Counted from the first letter of the stretch, positions 33,685 to 43,046 are shown. The stretch is DNA of 64,000 bases from CAIXOA01 sp041653635 (GCA_041653635.1 JBAZFC010000001.1:744001-808000), one strand, 5' to 3'. Numbers and translations are program-made. The notes: generated by a model not told the origin, from the letters alone.

Positions 33685-35229
33685 ATGGCAGGCGCAGGCT
33701 CAAGGTCCAGGGAAAGGGTTCCGACAATAGATGAATTGAAGGAAAACGGCTACTCAAATGTCATGCAGACGAGGCTTGGCGACAACACTTATCTTATTGC
33801 GGTCAAGGATTCGTTGCAGGTTGACCTCACGTCCATGTCCCTTGCAGAGTTGCGCACCTGGGCAATCCAGAACATTGCATCCATCCGCGTGTTTGAGACC
33901 AATGCGCGCGGAAGGATTACCAAAGAGCTTAACAGGAGGGACATATCCGAGCTTCCGCTTGCAGAAGAGGCGGCACCCGCTGAAGCGGCGCGTGTAGTGC
34001 CCGCCCCGGTGGAAGCGCACCTGCGCCTCGGAAAGGATGCAAACCCCCGCACAAAGCAGATTATCCGCGCACTGGAATCCCGCACCTATGAAGGCATTAC
34101 ATTCCCCGCCGCAGGCGCAAGGGCGGAATTCTTCCAGCAGTTCTCGGACCAGGAGAGGGCGTTCCTCCAGCGCGCGTGGGATTTCGCGGGCACGAAGGAG
34201 AGGGAATTGTTCGCCGCGGAACTGAACGCATTCTTCGCAGAGGCAGGCGACGGCAGGATGGGAATGATGACGCTCGCAAAAATCCTGCAGCGGATGGCCT
34301 CCGATTACCTTTCGCATCAGGGCGCTTATGCGCAGTCAAGGTTCTTCACTATAGTTGATTTGTATCAATACGCAAGCAGCGGCGAACTGATGGCGGGTGA
34401 AAAAACAGTGGGCGGCGCCCGCGAGCACTCAATCGGAGGCATCGCAAGGGCAATGAAGGGCTCGGTGGAAAGGAAATATGACCGCCTTGTGGACGAGCTG
34501 AAGGAGGAGAGGCGCACGTCAATAATCAGGCGCCTCCCGGGATTGGAGCAGGTCCCCACCCCTGCAGGAGCAGCGCAGGTTGAAACCGCACCTGTTGAGG
34601 CGCAGAGGCAGTTGCCCAGCGCGCTTGACCGGATGTACATGCACTATTCCCAGATTGAGTTTGACCAATATCTCATAAGCAGGCTGCCTGCCAACAGCCC
34701 GCAACTCCCGAACATGCAGGCGAGCATGCGCGCACACGAAGACCAGTTCCTTGAGTTCGTGCAGACGTTGCCGCCGGAAGTGCAGGAGGCGGCGAAGTGG
34801 AGGATAAGGGCGATAAACGAAAGGAGGGCGGCGGAGCTGAGCGCCCTGGTTCCGGCACAGGTTGCAGCCGCGCCCGCGGAGACGGTTGTTGCTCCCGCAG
34901 AAGAGGCGCCGGCAACTGCGGCCGTTGAAGCAGCGCCAGCCGAAGCCGCGCAGGCCGAAGTTTATGATTACGCCAGGATGTACCAGATTGCTGAGAGAAT
35001 CGGCGTCCTAGTGCCGGTGGAGTACGACCTCGGGGACCCGCGCATATTTGACGTTGGCCTGTTCCCGGACACCGGCGAGGAGGTGCATGGCCTGTATAGG
35101 GAGCTGTACGCGCACTTCGCGGATATGGATGCCCTCATCGCAAGCGGCACCCTCACCGCCGAGCAGGCAAAATTCCTGAGGGACACAAAAACCAAGGTCA
35201 GCGCCGCACTGCAGGCTGCCGGGGACTAA
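33685..35229 (+). CDS. Hypothetical protein with Ala/Pro/Glu-rich linkers
   Basis: 514 residues from ATG 33685, which has AGGTGAT about 8 nt upstream. A small folded N-terminal unit (about 1-90, mixed strand and helix) comes first. Two low-complexity linkers rich in A, P, E and V follow at about 95-115 and 395-430. A helical middle lies between them, and there is a final helical unit of ~80 residues. No motif I know is present. Its position opposite the giant beta-barrel-like gene, with only 121-370 bp between starts, suggests that the two may act together, but that is only context. Confidence 0.6.
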   Translation: MAGAGSRSRERVPTIDELKENGYSNVMQTRLGDNTYLIAVKDSLQVDLTSMSLAELRTWAIQNIASIRVFETNARGRITKELNRRDISELPLAEEAAPAEAARVVPAPVEAHLRLGKDANPRTKQIIRALESRTYEGITFPAAGARAEFFQQFSDQERAFLQRAWDFAGTKERELFAAELNAFFAEAGDGRMGMMTLAKILQRMASDYLSHQGAYAQSRFFTIVDLYQYASSGELMAGEKTVGGAREHSIGGIARAMKGSVERKYDRLVDELKEERRTSIIRRLPGLEQVPTPAGAAQVETAPVEAQRQLPSALDRMYMHYSQIEFDQYLISRLPANSPQLPNMQASMRAHEDQFLEFVQTLPPEVQEAAKWRIRAINERRAAELSALVPAQVAAAPAETVVAPAEEAPATAAVEAAPAEAAQAEVYDYARMYQIAERIGVLVPVEYDLGDPRIFDVGLFPDTGEEVHGLYRELYAHFADMDALIASGTLTAEQAKFLRDTKTKVSAALQAAGD

Positions 35230-35231
35230 GT

Positions 35232-35705
35232 TCATTCTTCCGGCACAAGCACTTCCTGCACCCAGTCCAATCCATTTTCGTCCAGCCGCGCGCCCGTAAT
35301 CCCGAAGACCTCGTGCTTCATTAGAATAAGATACATCGCAACCGGGTCCTTCCTTGTCCCCGGCTCAAGCCTCATCCAGTCCTCCACCAGCGCGCCGCGC
35401 AGCCGCGCATTTTCATCCTCATTCGTGCTCGGGCGGATGAACGCATCCCACGTCTCAAACCCCTTCGCCTCCACGTATGCGCGCACCTGCCCGGAAAAAT
35501 ATTCCTGTGCCTTCTCCCTGTGCGCCAGTTCCACCCGCTCCCGCGGCCCCGCCTGCAGGTACAATTCGTAGAGCAGCTCCGCCCTTTGCCGCATCATGCC
35601 GTCGTGCGCCTCAACCAGCTGGAAGGTGCGCTGTTCTATCCGCCCGCTGATTTCCTCAAGGACCTTCTCCTCGCGGCTCACCTGGGCGGGGCCGGCTGCT
35701 GCCAT
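35232..35705 (-). CDS. Hypothetical helical protein
   Basis: 157 residues, strongly helical and charged. A long N-terminal amphipathic stretch (EEKVLEEISGRIEQRTFQLVEAHDGMMRQRAELL) could be a coiled coil. No family recognised. The start at ATG 35705 is set by the palindromic ATTTAAAT box at 35727-35734, centred 25.5 nt away. The longer frame from 35762 would overlap the divergent lipoprotein gene. It ends 2 bp from the convergent gene's stop. Confidence 0.6.
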   Translation of the reverse strand: MAAAGPAQVSREEKVLEEISGRIEQRTFQLVEAHDGMMRQRAELLYELYLQAGPRERVELAHREKAQEYFSGQVRAYVEAKGFETWDAFIRPSTNEDENARLRGALVEDWMRLEPGTRKDPVAMYLILMKHEVFGITGARLDENGLDWVQEVLVPEE

Positions 35706-35757
35706 GCGCTTGCATAATCGGCGAGAATTTAAATCCTTTTCTTCAGAACGGTTCCCA
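35705..35757. promoter_or_regulatory. Bidirectional promoter with palindromic TATA box
   Basis: ATTTAAAT at 35727-35734 is identical on both strands and is the only TATA-like box between two divergent start codons. The minus-strand ATG begins at 35705 (25.5 nt from the centre) and the plus-strand ATG at 35757 (26.5 nt). Both distances match leaderless archaeal transcription, so one box may serve both genes. The promoter at 40610-40662 has the same geometry. Confidence 0.65.
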
Positions 35758-36797
35758 TGCAAACCAATCCAATTGTTTTCGGAATCCTTTTGCTGGCAGC
35801 ATTCATGCTTTTCGGGTGCGGAAGCCCGCAGGCGCCGGATTACCAGCCGCCATCAGGGCAGCCTGGCTCCCAGCCGCCGGCAAGCGGCAGCCAGCAACCG
35901 GCACCCGGTTCCCAGCCCTCATACCCGGACGTGAGCAGGGAGGACGCAATCCCATCCGGCGCGGTGAAGGTCACGGTGGACACGGACATCTATCCGCCAA
36001 TTTTGCATTCGGATGAATTTGAAACACCCGCGCCGCTCGGCCTTCCAGTTGATACGCTGGGCGCGGAGGATTCTCCTTTCATAATGCCGGACGGGAACAC
36101 CCTTTACGTGTGGTTCACGCCGGACCCGAACATCCCTGTGGAGCAGCAGCTGTTTGACAACGTCACCGGCATATATGAATATCATAAGGTTGGCGCGGGA
36201 TGGGGCGAGCCCACCCGCATATGGCTGAATGAGCCGGGCGTGCTCTCCCTGGACGGCTGCCTCTTTGTGCAGGGAAACGTTGCATGGTTCTGCTCCGCGA
36301 GGGAAGGATACGAAGGCATGAACCTCTTCACCGCGAGGTATGTGGATGGGAGATGGGCGGACTGGCAGTACGCAGGTGACACGCTCAAGGATTACGAGGC
36401 AGGCGAGCTGCACATCTCCGCGGACGGGAACACGATGTACTTCCACTCCGGCCGCGCCGGTGGATTGGGCGGGCTGGACATCTGGAGCACTGAAATGGTT
36501 GATGGGCAATGGCAGGAGCCCGTGAATATGGAGATAATGAACTCCCCGGACAACGAGGGATGGCCGTTCATTTCGCAGGACGGGAAGGAATTCTGGTTCA
36601 CGCGCTTCTACATGGGAAGCCCCGCGCTATACCGCTCCAAGAATGTGGAAGGGAACTGGACCGAGCCGGAATTAATCATCTCCCAGTTCGCGGGCGAACC
36701 GACTCTGGATAATGATGGGAACCTCTACTTCACGCACCACTTCTACGAAAACAGCGTGATGATTGAGGCGGACATCTACGTTGCCTACAGGAGATGA
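35757..36797 (+). CDS. Lipoprotein with PD40/beta-propeller repeats
   Basis: 346 residues. A hydrophobic leader ending in a lipobox-like MLFGC (Cys about 20) comes first, then a Pro/Gln/Ser-rich linker to about residue 60. A repeat domain follows with recurring D.G.tlYv/yFhS/WF patterns (IMPDGNTLYVWFTP, SADGNTMYFHSGR, SQDGKEFWFTRF, DNDGNLYFTHHF) and W(T/G/Q)EP strands. These are typical of PD40/WD40-like or TolB-like propeller blades. It is probably displayed on the outer face of the membrane. It shares a palindromic TATA box with the divergent gene and abuts its convergent neighbour with no gap. Confidence 0.8.
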   Translation: MQTNPIVFGILLLAAFMLFGCGSPQAPDYQPPSGQPGSQPPASGSQQPAPGSQPSYPDVSREDAIPSGAVKVTVDTDIYPPILHSDEFETPAPLGLPVDTLGAEDSPFIMPDGNTLYVWFTPDPNIPVEQQLFDNVTGIYEYHKVGAGWGEPTRIWLNEPGVLSLDGCLFVQGNVAWFCSAREGYEGMNLFTARYVDGRWADWQYAGDTLKDYEAGELHISADGNTMYFHSGRAGGLGGLDIWSTEMVDGQWQEPVNMEIMNSPDNEGWPFISQDGKEFWFTRFYMGSPALYRSKNVEGNWTEPELIISQFAGEPTLDNDGNLYFTHHFYENSVMIEADIYVAYRR

Positions 36798-37622
36798 TTA
36801 TTCCTTATCTCCTGCAAGCACTTTCACGGCATCCGTAATCTGCTCAATGCTCGGTCTCGGCGGAATGTCAACACCCTTCCTGGCCAGCACATAGCATGAG
36901 CATTGTCCGTATATGATGAATATGTCGCCATCCGTCTTCATGTGGATCGTGTTAATGTCCGGTGCGAACAATCCATTTCTCCCGTCCGTGTCTATTATCA
37001 GCTGGGTTCCCCTGATTGTGACCTTGGTGATTTCCTTCCTGTTCCGTTCAACTTCCGTTTCGCATAGGACCAGCCGCTCCACAATCGTGCCTCCCACAAA
37101 ATCGGTTGCGCGCAGCTTTTCCAGCGCGGTCTGCCCCGCAGCCCTTTCAGTTCTCTCCATGCGCACCCCAGCCATCCCCTCGTTCAGGAGCCGTTCCGAA
37201 TCCGCAAGGGCTTCATCCTTCGTTTCCTTTTTCGGTATCACCGTCCCTTTCGGCGCAACCGCATAGCATCCTATGCACGGGACTTCCAGGTAGAATACGC
37301 CCCTCTTCTCGCTGAAGGTGATGATGTCAATAATCGCGCAGAGCAGAGGCACATCCCCGCCCTTCGTCTTTATCCCCAGCCCGCCGTTTCCCAGAAGGAC
37401 TTTGGCCACCTCCGCGCGGCCCTCTTCCATTGAGAACCTGAATCCATCCGCATATGTCACAAGCGTCCCGCCGATGAGGTTCGCCCTGCAGAACTTATCA
37501 GCCAGCTTTATCTGCTCCGCGTTCCGTGGCTTCGCATTCACGGCGGGGAGCACGAACACCGGCTTCCCATCCCTGGTCAGGCCGACAAGCCGCGCTTCCT
37601 TTGGTTTTCCGATTGGGTTCAT
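36798..37622 (-). CDS. Two-repeat protein of a local duplicated-domain family
   Basis: 274 residues containing two copies of a ~110-residue unit that occurs once in the upstream gene. Each unit starts with (L/R).(F/L/T).(G)GT(L/I)V and has (L/I)(G/R)(G/N)(T/G)QL-type strands and an ISG/IYG-like end. It closes with a Cys- or Pro-containing (C)YA/VLA..KG(T/V)..P and a helix. Conserved cysteines (FCRAN, LLCAII, CIGCYA, QCSCY) are notable. The mixed strand/helix make-up resembles a small beta-barrel or PilZ/SH3-like domain, but I cannot name it. ATG 37622 follows the preceding stop by 13 bp. It abuts the lipoprotein stop directly. Confidence 0.6.
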   Translation of the reverse strand: MNPIGKPKEARLVGLTRDGKPVFVLPAVNAKPRNAEQIKLADKFCRANLIGGTLVTYADGFRFSMEEGRAEVAKVLLGNGGLGIKTKGGDVPLLCAIIDIITFSEKRGVFYLEVPCIGCYAVAPKGTVIPKKETKDEALADSERLLNEGMAGVRMERTERAAGQTALEKLRATDFVGGTIVERLVLCETEVERNRKEITKVTIRGTQLIIDTDGRNGLFAPDINTIHMKTDGDIFIIYGQCSCYVLARKGVDIPPRPSIEQITDAVKVLAGDKE

Positions 37623-37635
37623 GGCAAAACCTTTG

Positions 37636-38112
37636 TCATTTATTGCTAGTGCTATCCTTCTTTTTGGCGAGGTCAGCCCTCGCCTGTTCCAGCACTTCTT
37701 CAATGTGGGGCCCCTTCTCTATCTTCACCCCCGCGGGCGCTATCATGCAGGGGGGAATGTCCGCCCCGGATATGTGGAACGCACGGCCCCGCTCCTCTAT
37801 CCTCAATTTCCAGATGTCATCGCATTCCAGCTTCGCCCTTCCCCTCGTTTGCACCCTGAGCTGGGTGCCAATTATTGAAAATGTCCGCACGGTTCCCCTC
37901 CTGAATTCAATCCCGTTCCCGACCTCTTCATACTCAACAAGCGTGCCTCCGGCAAAATTTGTATTGCGGAACCTTTCAAGCGTTTCCAGCTGCTCCGCGG
38001 TCTTATTGATGGTCCTTCCGCCAATGAGCCGGAACTCGCCGCGCGGATGGCTGCCCATGCTGGCTTGTTCGCCAGCTTCCATCTTGGTTTTTGGAATTGG
38101 TGCCATGTCCAT
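37636..38112 (-). CDS. Single-repeat protein of the local duplicated-domain family
   Basis: 158 residues. After a polar N-terminus of ~45 residues it has one copy of the domain found twice in the next gene: RFRNTNFAGGTLVEYEEV, FSIIGTQLRVQTRGRAK, LRIEERGRAFHISGADIPPCMIAPAGV. A charged helix and tail follow. The gene pair looks like a tandem duplication. The start is ATG 38112 or 38106; the promoter carries TTTATAAGCA-N6-TACAT, the same layout as upstream of three other unknown genes here. Function unknown. Confidence 0.6.
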   Translation of the reverse strand: MDMAPIPKTKMEAGEQASMGSHPRGEFRLIGGRTINKTAEQLETLERFRNTNFAGGTLVEYEEVGNGIEFRRGTVRTFSIIGTQLRVQTRGRAKLECDDIWKLRIEERGRAFHISGADIPPCMIAPAGVKIEKGPHIEEVLEQARADLAKKKDSTSNK

Positions 38113-38128
38113 ACCTATGTTATTATTT

Positions 38129-38149
38129 ATGTATTATAGTGCTTATAAA
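38129..38149 (-). promoter_or_regulatory. Promoter with shared TTTATAAGCA-N6-TACAT element
   Basis: On the minus strand TTTATAAGCA (38149-38140) is followed after exactly 6 nt by TACAT (38133-38129), 34 nt before the ATG at 38112. The spacing equals that of the elements at 5954-5974, 46686-46706 and 47281-47301. Confidence 0.5.
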
Positions 38150-38174
38150 CTTTTTGCTTGCCTCGGAAAAACGC

Positions 38175-38253
38175 GGGGAGGGCGCTCCCCCCATTTTTAC
38201 CGGTCATTCTGACCCCCTTCATTTGCTTTCAGCCCCATATATCGGGGCTGAAA
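38175..38253. other. Two hairpins in the intergenic region before the AT-rich island
   Basis: The 354-bp gap from 38113 to 38466 has no convincing gene. GGGGAG-GGCG-CTCCCC (38175-38190) is followed by a short T-run on the plus strand. TTTCAGCCCC (38227-38236) and GGGGCTGAAA (38244-38253) form a perfect 10-bp stem around a 7-nt loop. Either could be a terminator or an RNA element. Base composition changes from GC-rich to AT-rich just after them, so they also mark the left edge of the island. Confidence 0.5.
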
Positions 38254-38466
38254 CCAAACCACTTCACTTTGAGACGCTTTGAACGTGCTCCTCGCGTAGG
38301 TTTATTAACAAAAGTTTCATAGTTGATTCACCGGCTAACAGGTATGTTCGCTTAGTGCAAAAGCCTGTTGCAAGGGCGTAAGCGTTCTGACCAATATTTA
38401 TATTATGCGAGCATGCGAGAATACTCAAGATAAATAGAAAGGAACTGGTAAAACTGGGGTTGCGAA

Positions 38467-39201
38467 ATGCATGATTCGAAAAAAACAGAAATGGTTTTAG
38501 ACGTAACAGTGCCATATCTGGCGAATATAGTAAAGGCAAGACTTCTTGCAGTCTTCTACGACGATTTTTGTAATTTTACAAACGATAATTATTTAGGCAT
38601 TGGAACGCAAACTATCGAGCAAACAAGTAATGATATCAAAAATGAAAAAACAAAAAAATTTGGAACGTTTTTATTAAAAGCTATAGATGCAAAAATAAGT
38701 GGAATAAACAATAAAAGTGTTATCCATAACTGGTGCCTCGTATTTTATGTCACTTCTCTTGAAGTATTTCTCAAAGATTTGTTTATCGGTATCGTCAACA
38801 ATGATTCTGAAATAAAGAAGAGGTTGATTGAGTCAGAATCCAAGAAAAAGATTGATTTAATATCAGTTGAAAGCTATGCAAACAAGAAGATTACATTTGG
38901 CGAACTAATCGCCCAAGACTATAATTTTCAAAATCTTGATTCGGCAAATGCGGCATATCGGTCTGTTGGAATAGACCTGTATAAGATAATAAATAAAGAA
39001 TTAGTAATTAATGGAGAAAAAATAAATAGAATCAAGGTCATCTCTGACATATTAAAGATGCGACACAAAATAATCCACGAATCTTTTAATTACGATAAAC
39101 TTGATCGCAGGAGTACTGAAATATATTTTACTATTCTAAACAATTTAGGTTTTGATATGCTGCGTCATTGTGCTGGAAGAAAAGATATATCTTCTGATTA
39201 G
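38467..39201 (+). CDS. HEPN-domain protein, possible defence RNase
   Basis: 244 residues, Lys/Ile/Asn-rich and AT-rich, unlike its neighbours. The C-terminal helix KMRHKIIHESF (about 197-207) has the RX4H motif (R199, H204) that marks catalytic HEPN ribonucleases of toxin and defence systems. Upstream, WCLVFYVTSLEVFLKDLFIGIV fits the first core helix of RiboL-PSP/MAE_28990-type HEPN proteins. No partner antitoxin gene is adjacent; the next gene is an adenine methyltransferase. It may act in RNA-based restriction of viruses, but activity is inferred only from the motif. Confidence 0.7.
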   Translation: MHDSKKTEMVLDVTVPYLANIVKARLLAVFYDDFCNFTNDNYLGIGTQTIEQTSNDIKNEKTKKFGTFLLKAIDAKISGINNKSVIHNWCLVFYVTSLEVFLKDLFIGIVNNDSEIKKRLIESESKKKIDLISVESYANKKITFGELIAQDYNFQNLDSANAAYRSVGIDLYKIINKELVINGEKINRIKVISDILKMRHKIIHESFNYDKLDRRSTEIYFTILNNLGFDMLRHCAGRKDISSD

Positions 39202-39284
39202 AAGTTTATTAGTTTGTAAATTACCGGCAAAGACCTCCAGAAAGCTTTTTAATCAAAGGGCGAGCATCCACAACGGGGAATATT

Positions 39285-40151
39285 GTGCCCGAAGAAGCAA
39301 GACCTTTCGTGAAATGGGCCGGAGGCAAGCGCCAACTTCTTGACGAACTTACAAGAGGACTACCCCACTTTGAGGACTACCACGAGCCATTCTTGGGTGG
39401 CGGCGCGCTTTTCTTCAGGCTTGAAGCAAATAATCGGATAAAAAAAGCTCATCTGAACGACTCAAATCCAGAACTAATCAATGCATACTCCGTCATCAGG
39501 ACTGATGTTTTCGGGTTGATGGCCGAACTTTCATCCACGTACTATGCGAACAATCCGACGGCTTACTACGAAATTCGTGCTTCCAATCCAATTTCAAAAA
39601 TAAAAAAGGCGGCGCGTTTTATCTACCTAAATAAAACCGCCTTTAATGGCTTATACAGGGTTAATTCCAAAGGTGGCTTCAATGTCCCGTTTGGCAAATA
39701 TTCCAACCCGAAGATATTGGACAGTGAAAACCTCCTGCGCGTCCACAGGGCGCTGCAAAAGGACGAACTTTATTGCGGCGATTTTACAAACTCCTTGAAA
39801 CATGCGAAGAGAGGGGATTTGGTCTATTTTGATCCGCCGTATTTCCCAATCTCAAAAACCTCCAATTTCACCAGCTACACAAAGAACAGCTTTTCGGAAA
39901 AAGACCAGGAAAGGCTAATGCATGCAGTAAAAGCGCTTGATTCGCGCGGCTGTCATGTTCTTCTTAGCAATTCCTACTCTAATTTCACATCCGACCTTTA
40001 TGCAGAGTTTGAGCCCGAAGTTGTTTATGCCAGCAGGGCGATTAACTGCAAGGGCGACAAGAGAGGAAAAATAAAGGAGCTAATCGTGAGGAACTGGGAG
40101 CCCCAGGTAGCTCAGAGGAAGCTCGTTGAAGAAATAGTCGCATCCTACTGA
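39285..40151 (+). CDS. D12-class DNA adenine-N6 methyltransferase
   Basis: A 288-residue Dam/DpnIIA-type methyltransferase. The AdoMet-binding motif FVKWAGGKRQLL (K-W-A-G-G-K at 10-15) and HEPFLGGGALFF (FxGGG at 36-40) are followed by DPPYFPIS (DPPY at about 182-185), the catalytic motif of N6-adenine enzymes in alpha/D12 order. The start is a GTG at 39285. It sits with a convergent nuclease gene whose 3' end overlaps its own by 72 bp, so the pair is probably a type II restriction-modification system. The recognition sequence is unknown. Confidence 0.9.
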   Translation: MPEEARPFVKWAGGKRQLLDELTRGLPHFEDYHEPFLGGGALFFRLEANNRIKKAHLNDSNPELINAYSVIRTDVFGLMAELSSTYYANNPTAYYEIRASNPISKIKKAARFIYLNKTAFNGLYRVNSKGGFNVPFGKYSNPKILDSENLLRVHRALQKDELYCGDFTNSLKHAKRGDLVYFDPPYFPISKTSNFTSYTKNSFSEKDQERLMHAVKALDSRGCHVLLSNSYSNFTSDLYAEFEPEVVYASRAINCKGDKRGKIKELIVRNWEPQVAQRKLVEEIVASY

Positions 40152-40610
40152 CTTTACATAGTCCAGAACGTCTTTATACTCTTTTTTCTTGAACCAATCG
40201 TTTAGCACATATACATATTTCACATTCAGTCCTGTGGATTTCATCAACTTCTTGTACTGTTTCAGCTTGAAATCGCATGTTTGGAGCTTCTCGTCCACCG
40301 AGCCGGATACCATCTGGAACTTAATCTCGACTATATACAGCGTTTTGTTGATCAGGACCAGAACAGCATCATCTGGGAGCAGTTTCTTGGAGATGAGTTT
40401 TCCTGCCTCAACCCCGACGTCCTTTAGAAGTTTTGAATAGAGTTTGCCTTTCTTGTATAATCGTGCCACATCCTTGCCCTCAAACATGACCGTATCGTCC
40501 TTTACTGAATAGCCCGGAATCCCAGAGATTACTGTTGCAAAATCAGTTCTTTTCTCAAAGTGAAGCCCGTGTTTTAACGGCGTTCTGCCGCCCTTTCCAC
40601 CACGAATCAT
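40080..40610 (-). CDS. Probable type II restriction endonuclease (PD-(D/E)XK)
   Basis: 176 residues. A PD-(D/E)XK active site is visible: PDD at 79-81 at the end of a strand, then LYIVEIKFQ with E95-x-K97. The downstream helix GSVDEKLQTCDFKLKQYKK is typical for restriction-type nucleases of this fold. C-terminal residues WFKKKEYKDVLDYVKSVGCDYFF form the last core elements. It faces the methyltransferase gene and overlaps it tail to tail by 72 bp. The start at 40610 lies 25.5 nt from the palindromic AATATATT box. The target site cannot be read from sequence. Confidence 0.75.
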   Translation of the reverse strand: MIRGGKGGRTPLKHGLHFEKRTDFATVISGIPGYSVKDDTVMFEGKDVARLYKKGKLYSKLLKDVGVEAGKLISKKLLPDDAVLVLINKTLYIVEIKFQMVSGSVDEKLQTCDFKLKQYKKLMKSTGLNVKYVYVLNDWFKKKEYKDVLDYVKSVGCDYFFNELPLSYLGLPVPHD

Positions 40611-40662
40611 GAGTGGCTTTCAACCACAAGAAATATATTGGCTTAGGCACATCACTGAATCA
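40610..40662. promoter_or_regulatory. Bidirectional promoter with palindromic TATA box
   Basis: AATATATT at 40632-40639 lies between the minus-strand ATG at 40610 (25.5 nt from its centre) and the plus-strand ATG at 40662 (26.5 nt). The box reads the same on both strands and both genes would be leaderless. The 52-bp start-to-start distance equals that at 35705-35757. Confidence 0.6.
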
Positions 40663-41303
40663 TGAAGCTGCCAGAGTTAGACCTTTATCAACTATTTCTA
40701 TGCGCAGTTACCTTGTTTCTATTAGCCTCCCATACATTTTATCCATCTTTTATCTACGTTGATATATACTCAATTATGCTTGTCGTTATATTGCTTGCAA
40801 TACCACTCCTCCCACAAATAACAAAATTAAAAATCTGGAATTTGGAGTTCGAGCGTAAACTTGAGATGATAGAAAGATCAGTTCAAACAGCAAAACCGTT
40901 TTTGCATCACAAACAGAAATTTACAAAACAGAATCTGGAAAGTCTTTCTCTAGACTTACAATCTCTCTTGGAAGAAGATCATACACTAGCTTTAGCAAAA
41001 TTAAGAATCGAACTAGAAAAGATAATCAGGGTGGCGTATTCGAACTATGCTAGCATGAAGGGGATAAGCATCGATCGACATATTTCAATTAATCGCATGG
41101 TTCGTGAATTGGAACTAGGCGTTCCAAAATTAGACAAAAAATTGCTTGCAGGCGTGAAGGATGTTAGTGCAGTTTGCAGTCGTGCGATTCATGGAGAACA
41201 TGTCAGTCCGGAGCAAGCTCGTAGGATAGTGCGTCTTGGCTTAACAGTTATTGCACTGTTTGGCGGTTTGAATGAAGGTTTAGATGATGCCAGAGGAATC
41301 TAA
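40662..41303 (+). CDS. Membrane protein with DUF4145/HEPN-like domain
   Basis: 213 residues. Two transmembrane helices (about 11-30 and 36-53) are followed by a basic coiled linker and a helical C-terminal domain. The domain, with ALAKLRIELEKIIRVAY and later CSRAIHGEHVSPEQARRIVRLGLTVIALF, has the pattern of DUF4145, a HEPN-related family found in defence islands. RAIHG gives an R..H pair, shorter than the catalytic RX4-6H. It belongs to the AT-rich island and may be an effector or a membrane-linked component. It shares a TATA box with the nuclease gene. Confidence 0.6.
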   Translation: MKLPELDLYQLFLCAVTLFLLASHTFYPSFIYVDIYSIMLVVILLAIPLLPQITKLKIWNLEFERKLEMIERSVQTAKPFLHHKQKFTKQNLESLSLDLQSLLEEDHTLALAKLRIELEKIIRVAYSNYASMKGISIDRHISINRMVRELELGVPKLDKKLLAGVKDVSAVCSRAIHGEHVSPEQARRIVRLGLTVIALFGGLNEGLDDARGI

Positions 41304-41353
41304 TATACCTGAAATCGTTTTTGCACGCGCGCGTTCGGAGAACCGTCCAAACC

Positions 41354-41361
41354 TTTAAAAA
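41354..41361 (+). promoter_or_regulatory. 16S rRNA promoter TATA box
   Basis: TTTAAAAA, preceded by the purine-containing CCAAACC that can act as a BRE, is the strongest promoter-like sequence before the 16S gene. Transcription would start near 41385. Three small hairpins follow in the leader: CCCAC-TTTA-GTGGG (41388-41401), CGCCC-CGAT-GGGCG (41410-41423) and AACTTGT-TCCTT-ACAAGTT (41431-41449). Confidence 0.6.
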
Positions 41362-41454
41362 CACATACCAGCCTATCTATACCTTATCCCACTTTAGTGG
41401 GCGTATTCTCGCCCCGATGGGCGATATGGAAACTTGTTCCTTACAAGTTCGACT

Positions 41455-41466
41455 CACGCTTCAAGG
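41455..41466 (+). other. 16S processing stem, 5' strand
   Basis: CACGCTTCAAGG is perfectly complementary to CCTTGAAGCGTG at 43104-43115 on the far side of the 16S gene. Pairing resumes as TTCG/CGAA outside a 3-nt bulge, and GTCAA/TTGAC plus GGGAAA/TTTCCC continue the stem inward. This is the long precursor helix, with bulge-helix-bulge-like features, that archaeal splicing endonuclease cuts to release pre-16S. Confidence 0.75.
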
Positions 41467-41536
41467 GTCAAGAAGGGGAAAGAAGATTGAACTAGCTTTT
41501 CCTGACAATTCCTTGACAATACAGGTACTCCATATA

Positions 41537-43026
<1,490 letters not shown>

Positions 43027-43030
<4 letters not shown>

Positions 43031-43046
43031 ATTTTCATAAATTTGG
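43027..43046 (+). other. Hairpin at the 16S 3' end
   Basis: CCAAATTT (43027-43034), loop TCAT, and AAATTTGG (43039-43046) form a perfect 8-bp stem. Its first bases are the last bases of mature 16S (CCTCCA), so the precursor would mask part of the anti-Shine-Dalgarno sequence until trimmed. Confidence 0.6.

Noticed and set aside
38264..38539. Minus-strand frame of 91 codons at the island edge
   Set aside because: It overlaps the start of the HEPN gene, crosses the intergenic region, and has no ribosome-binding site or similarity.
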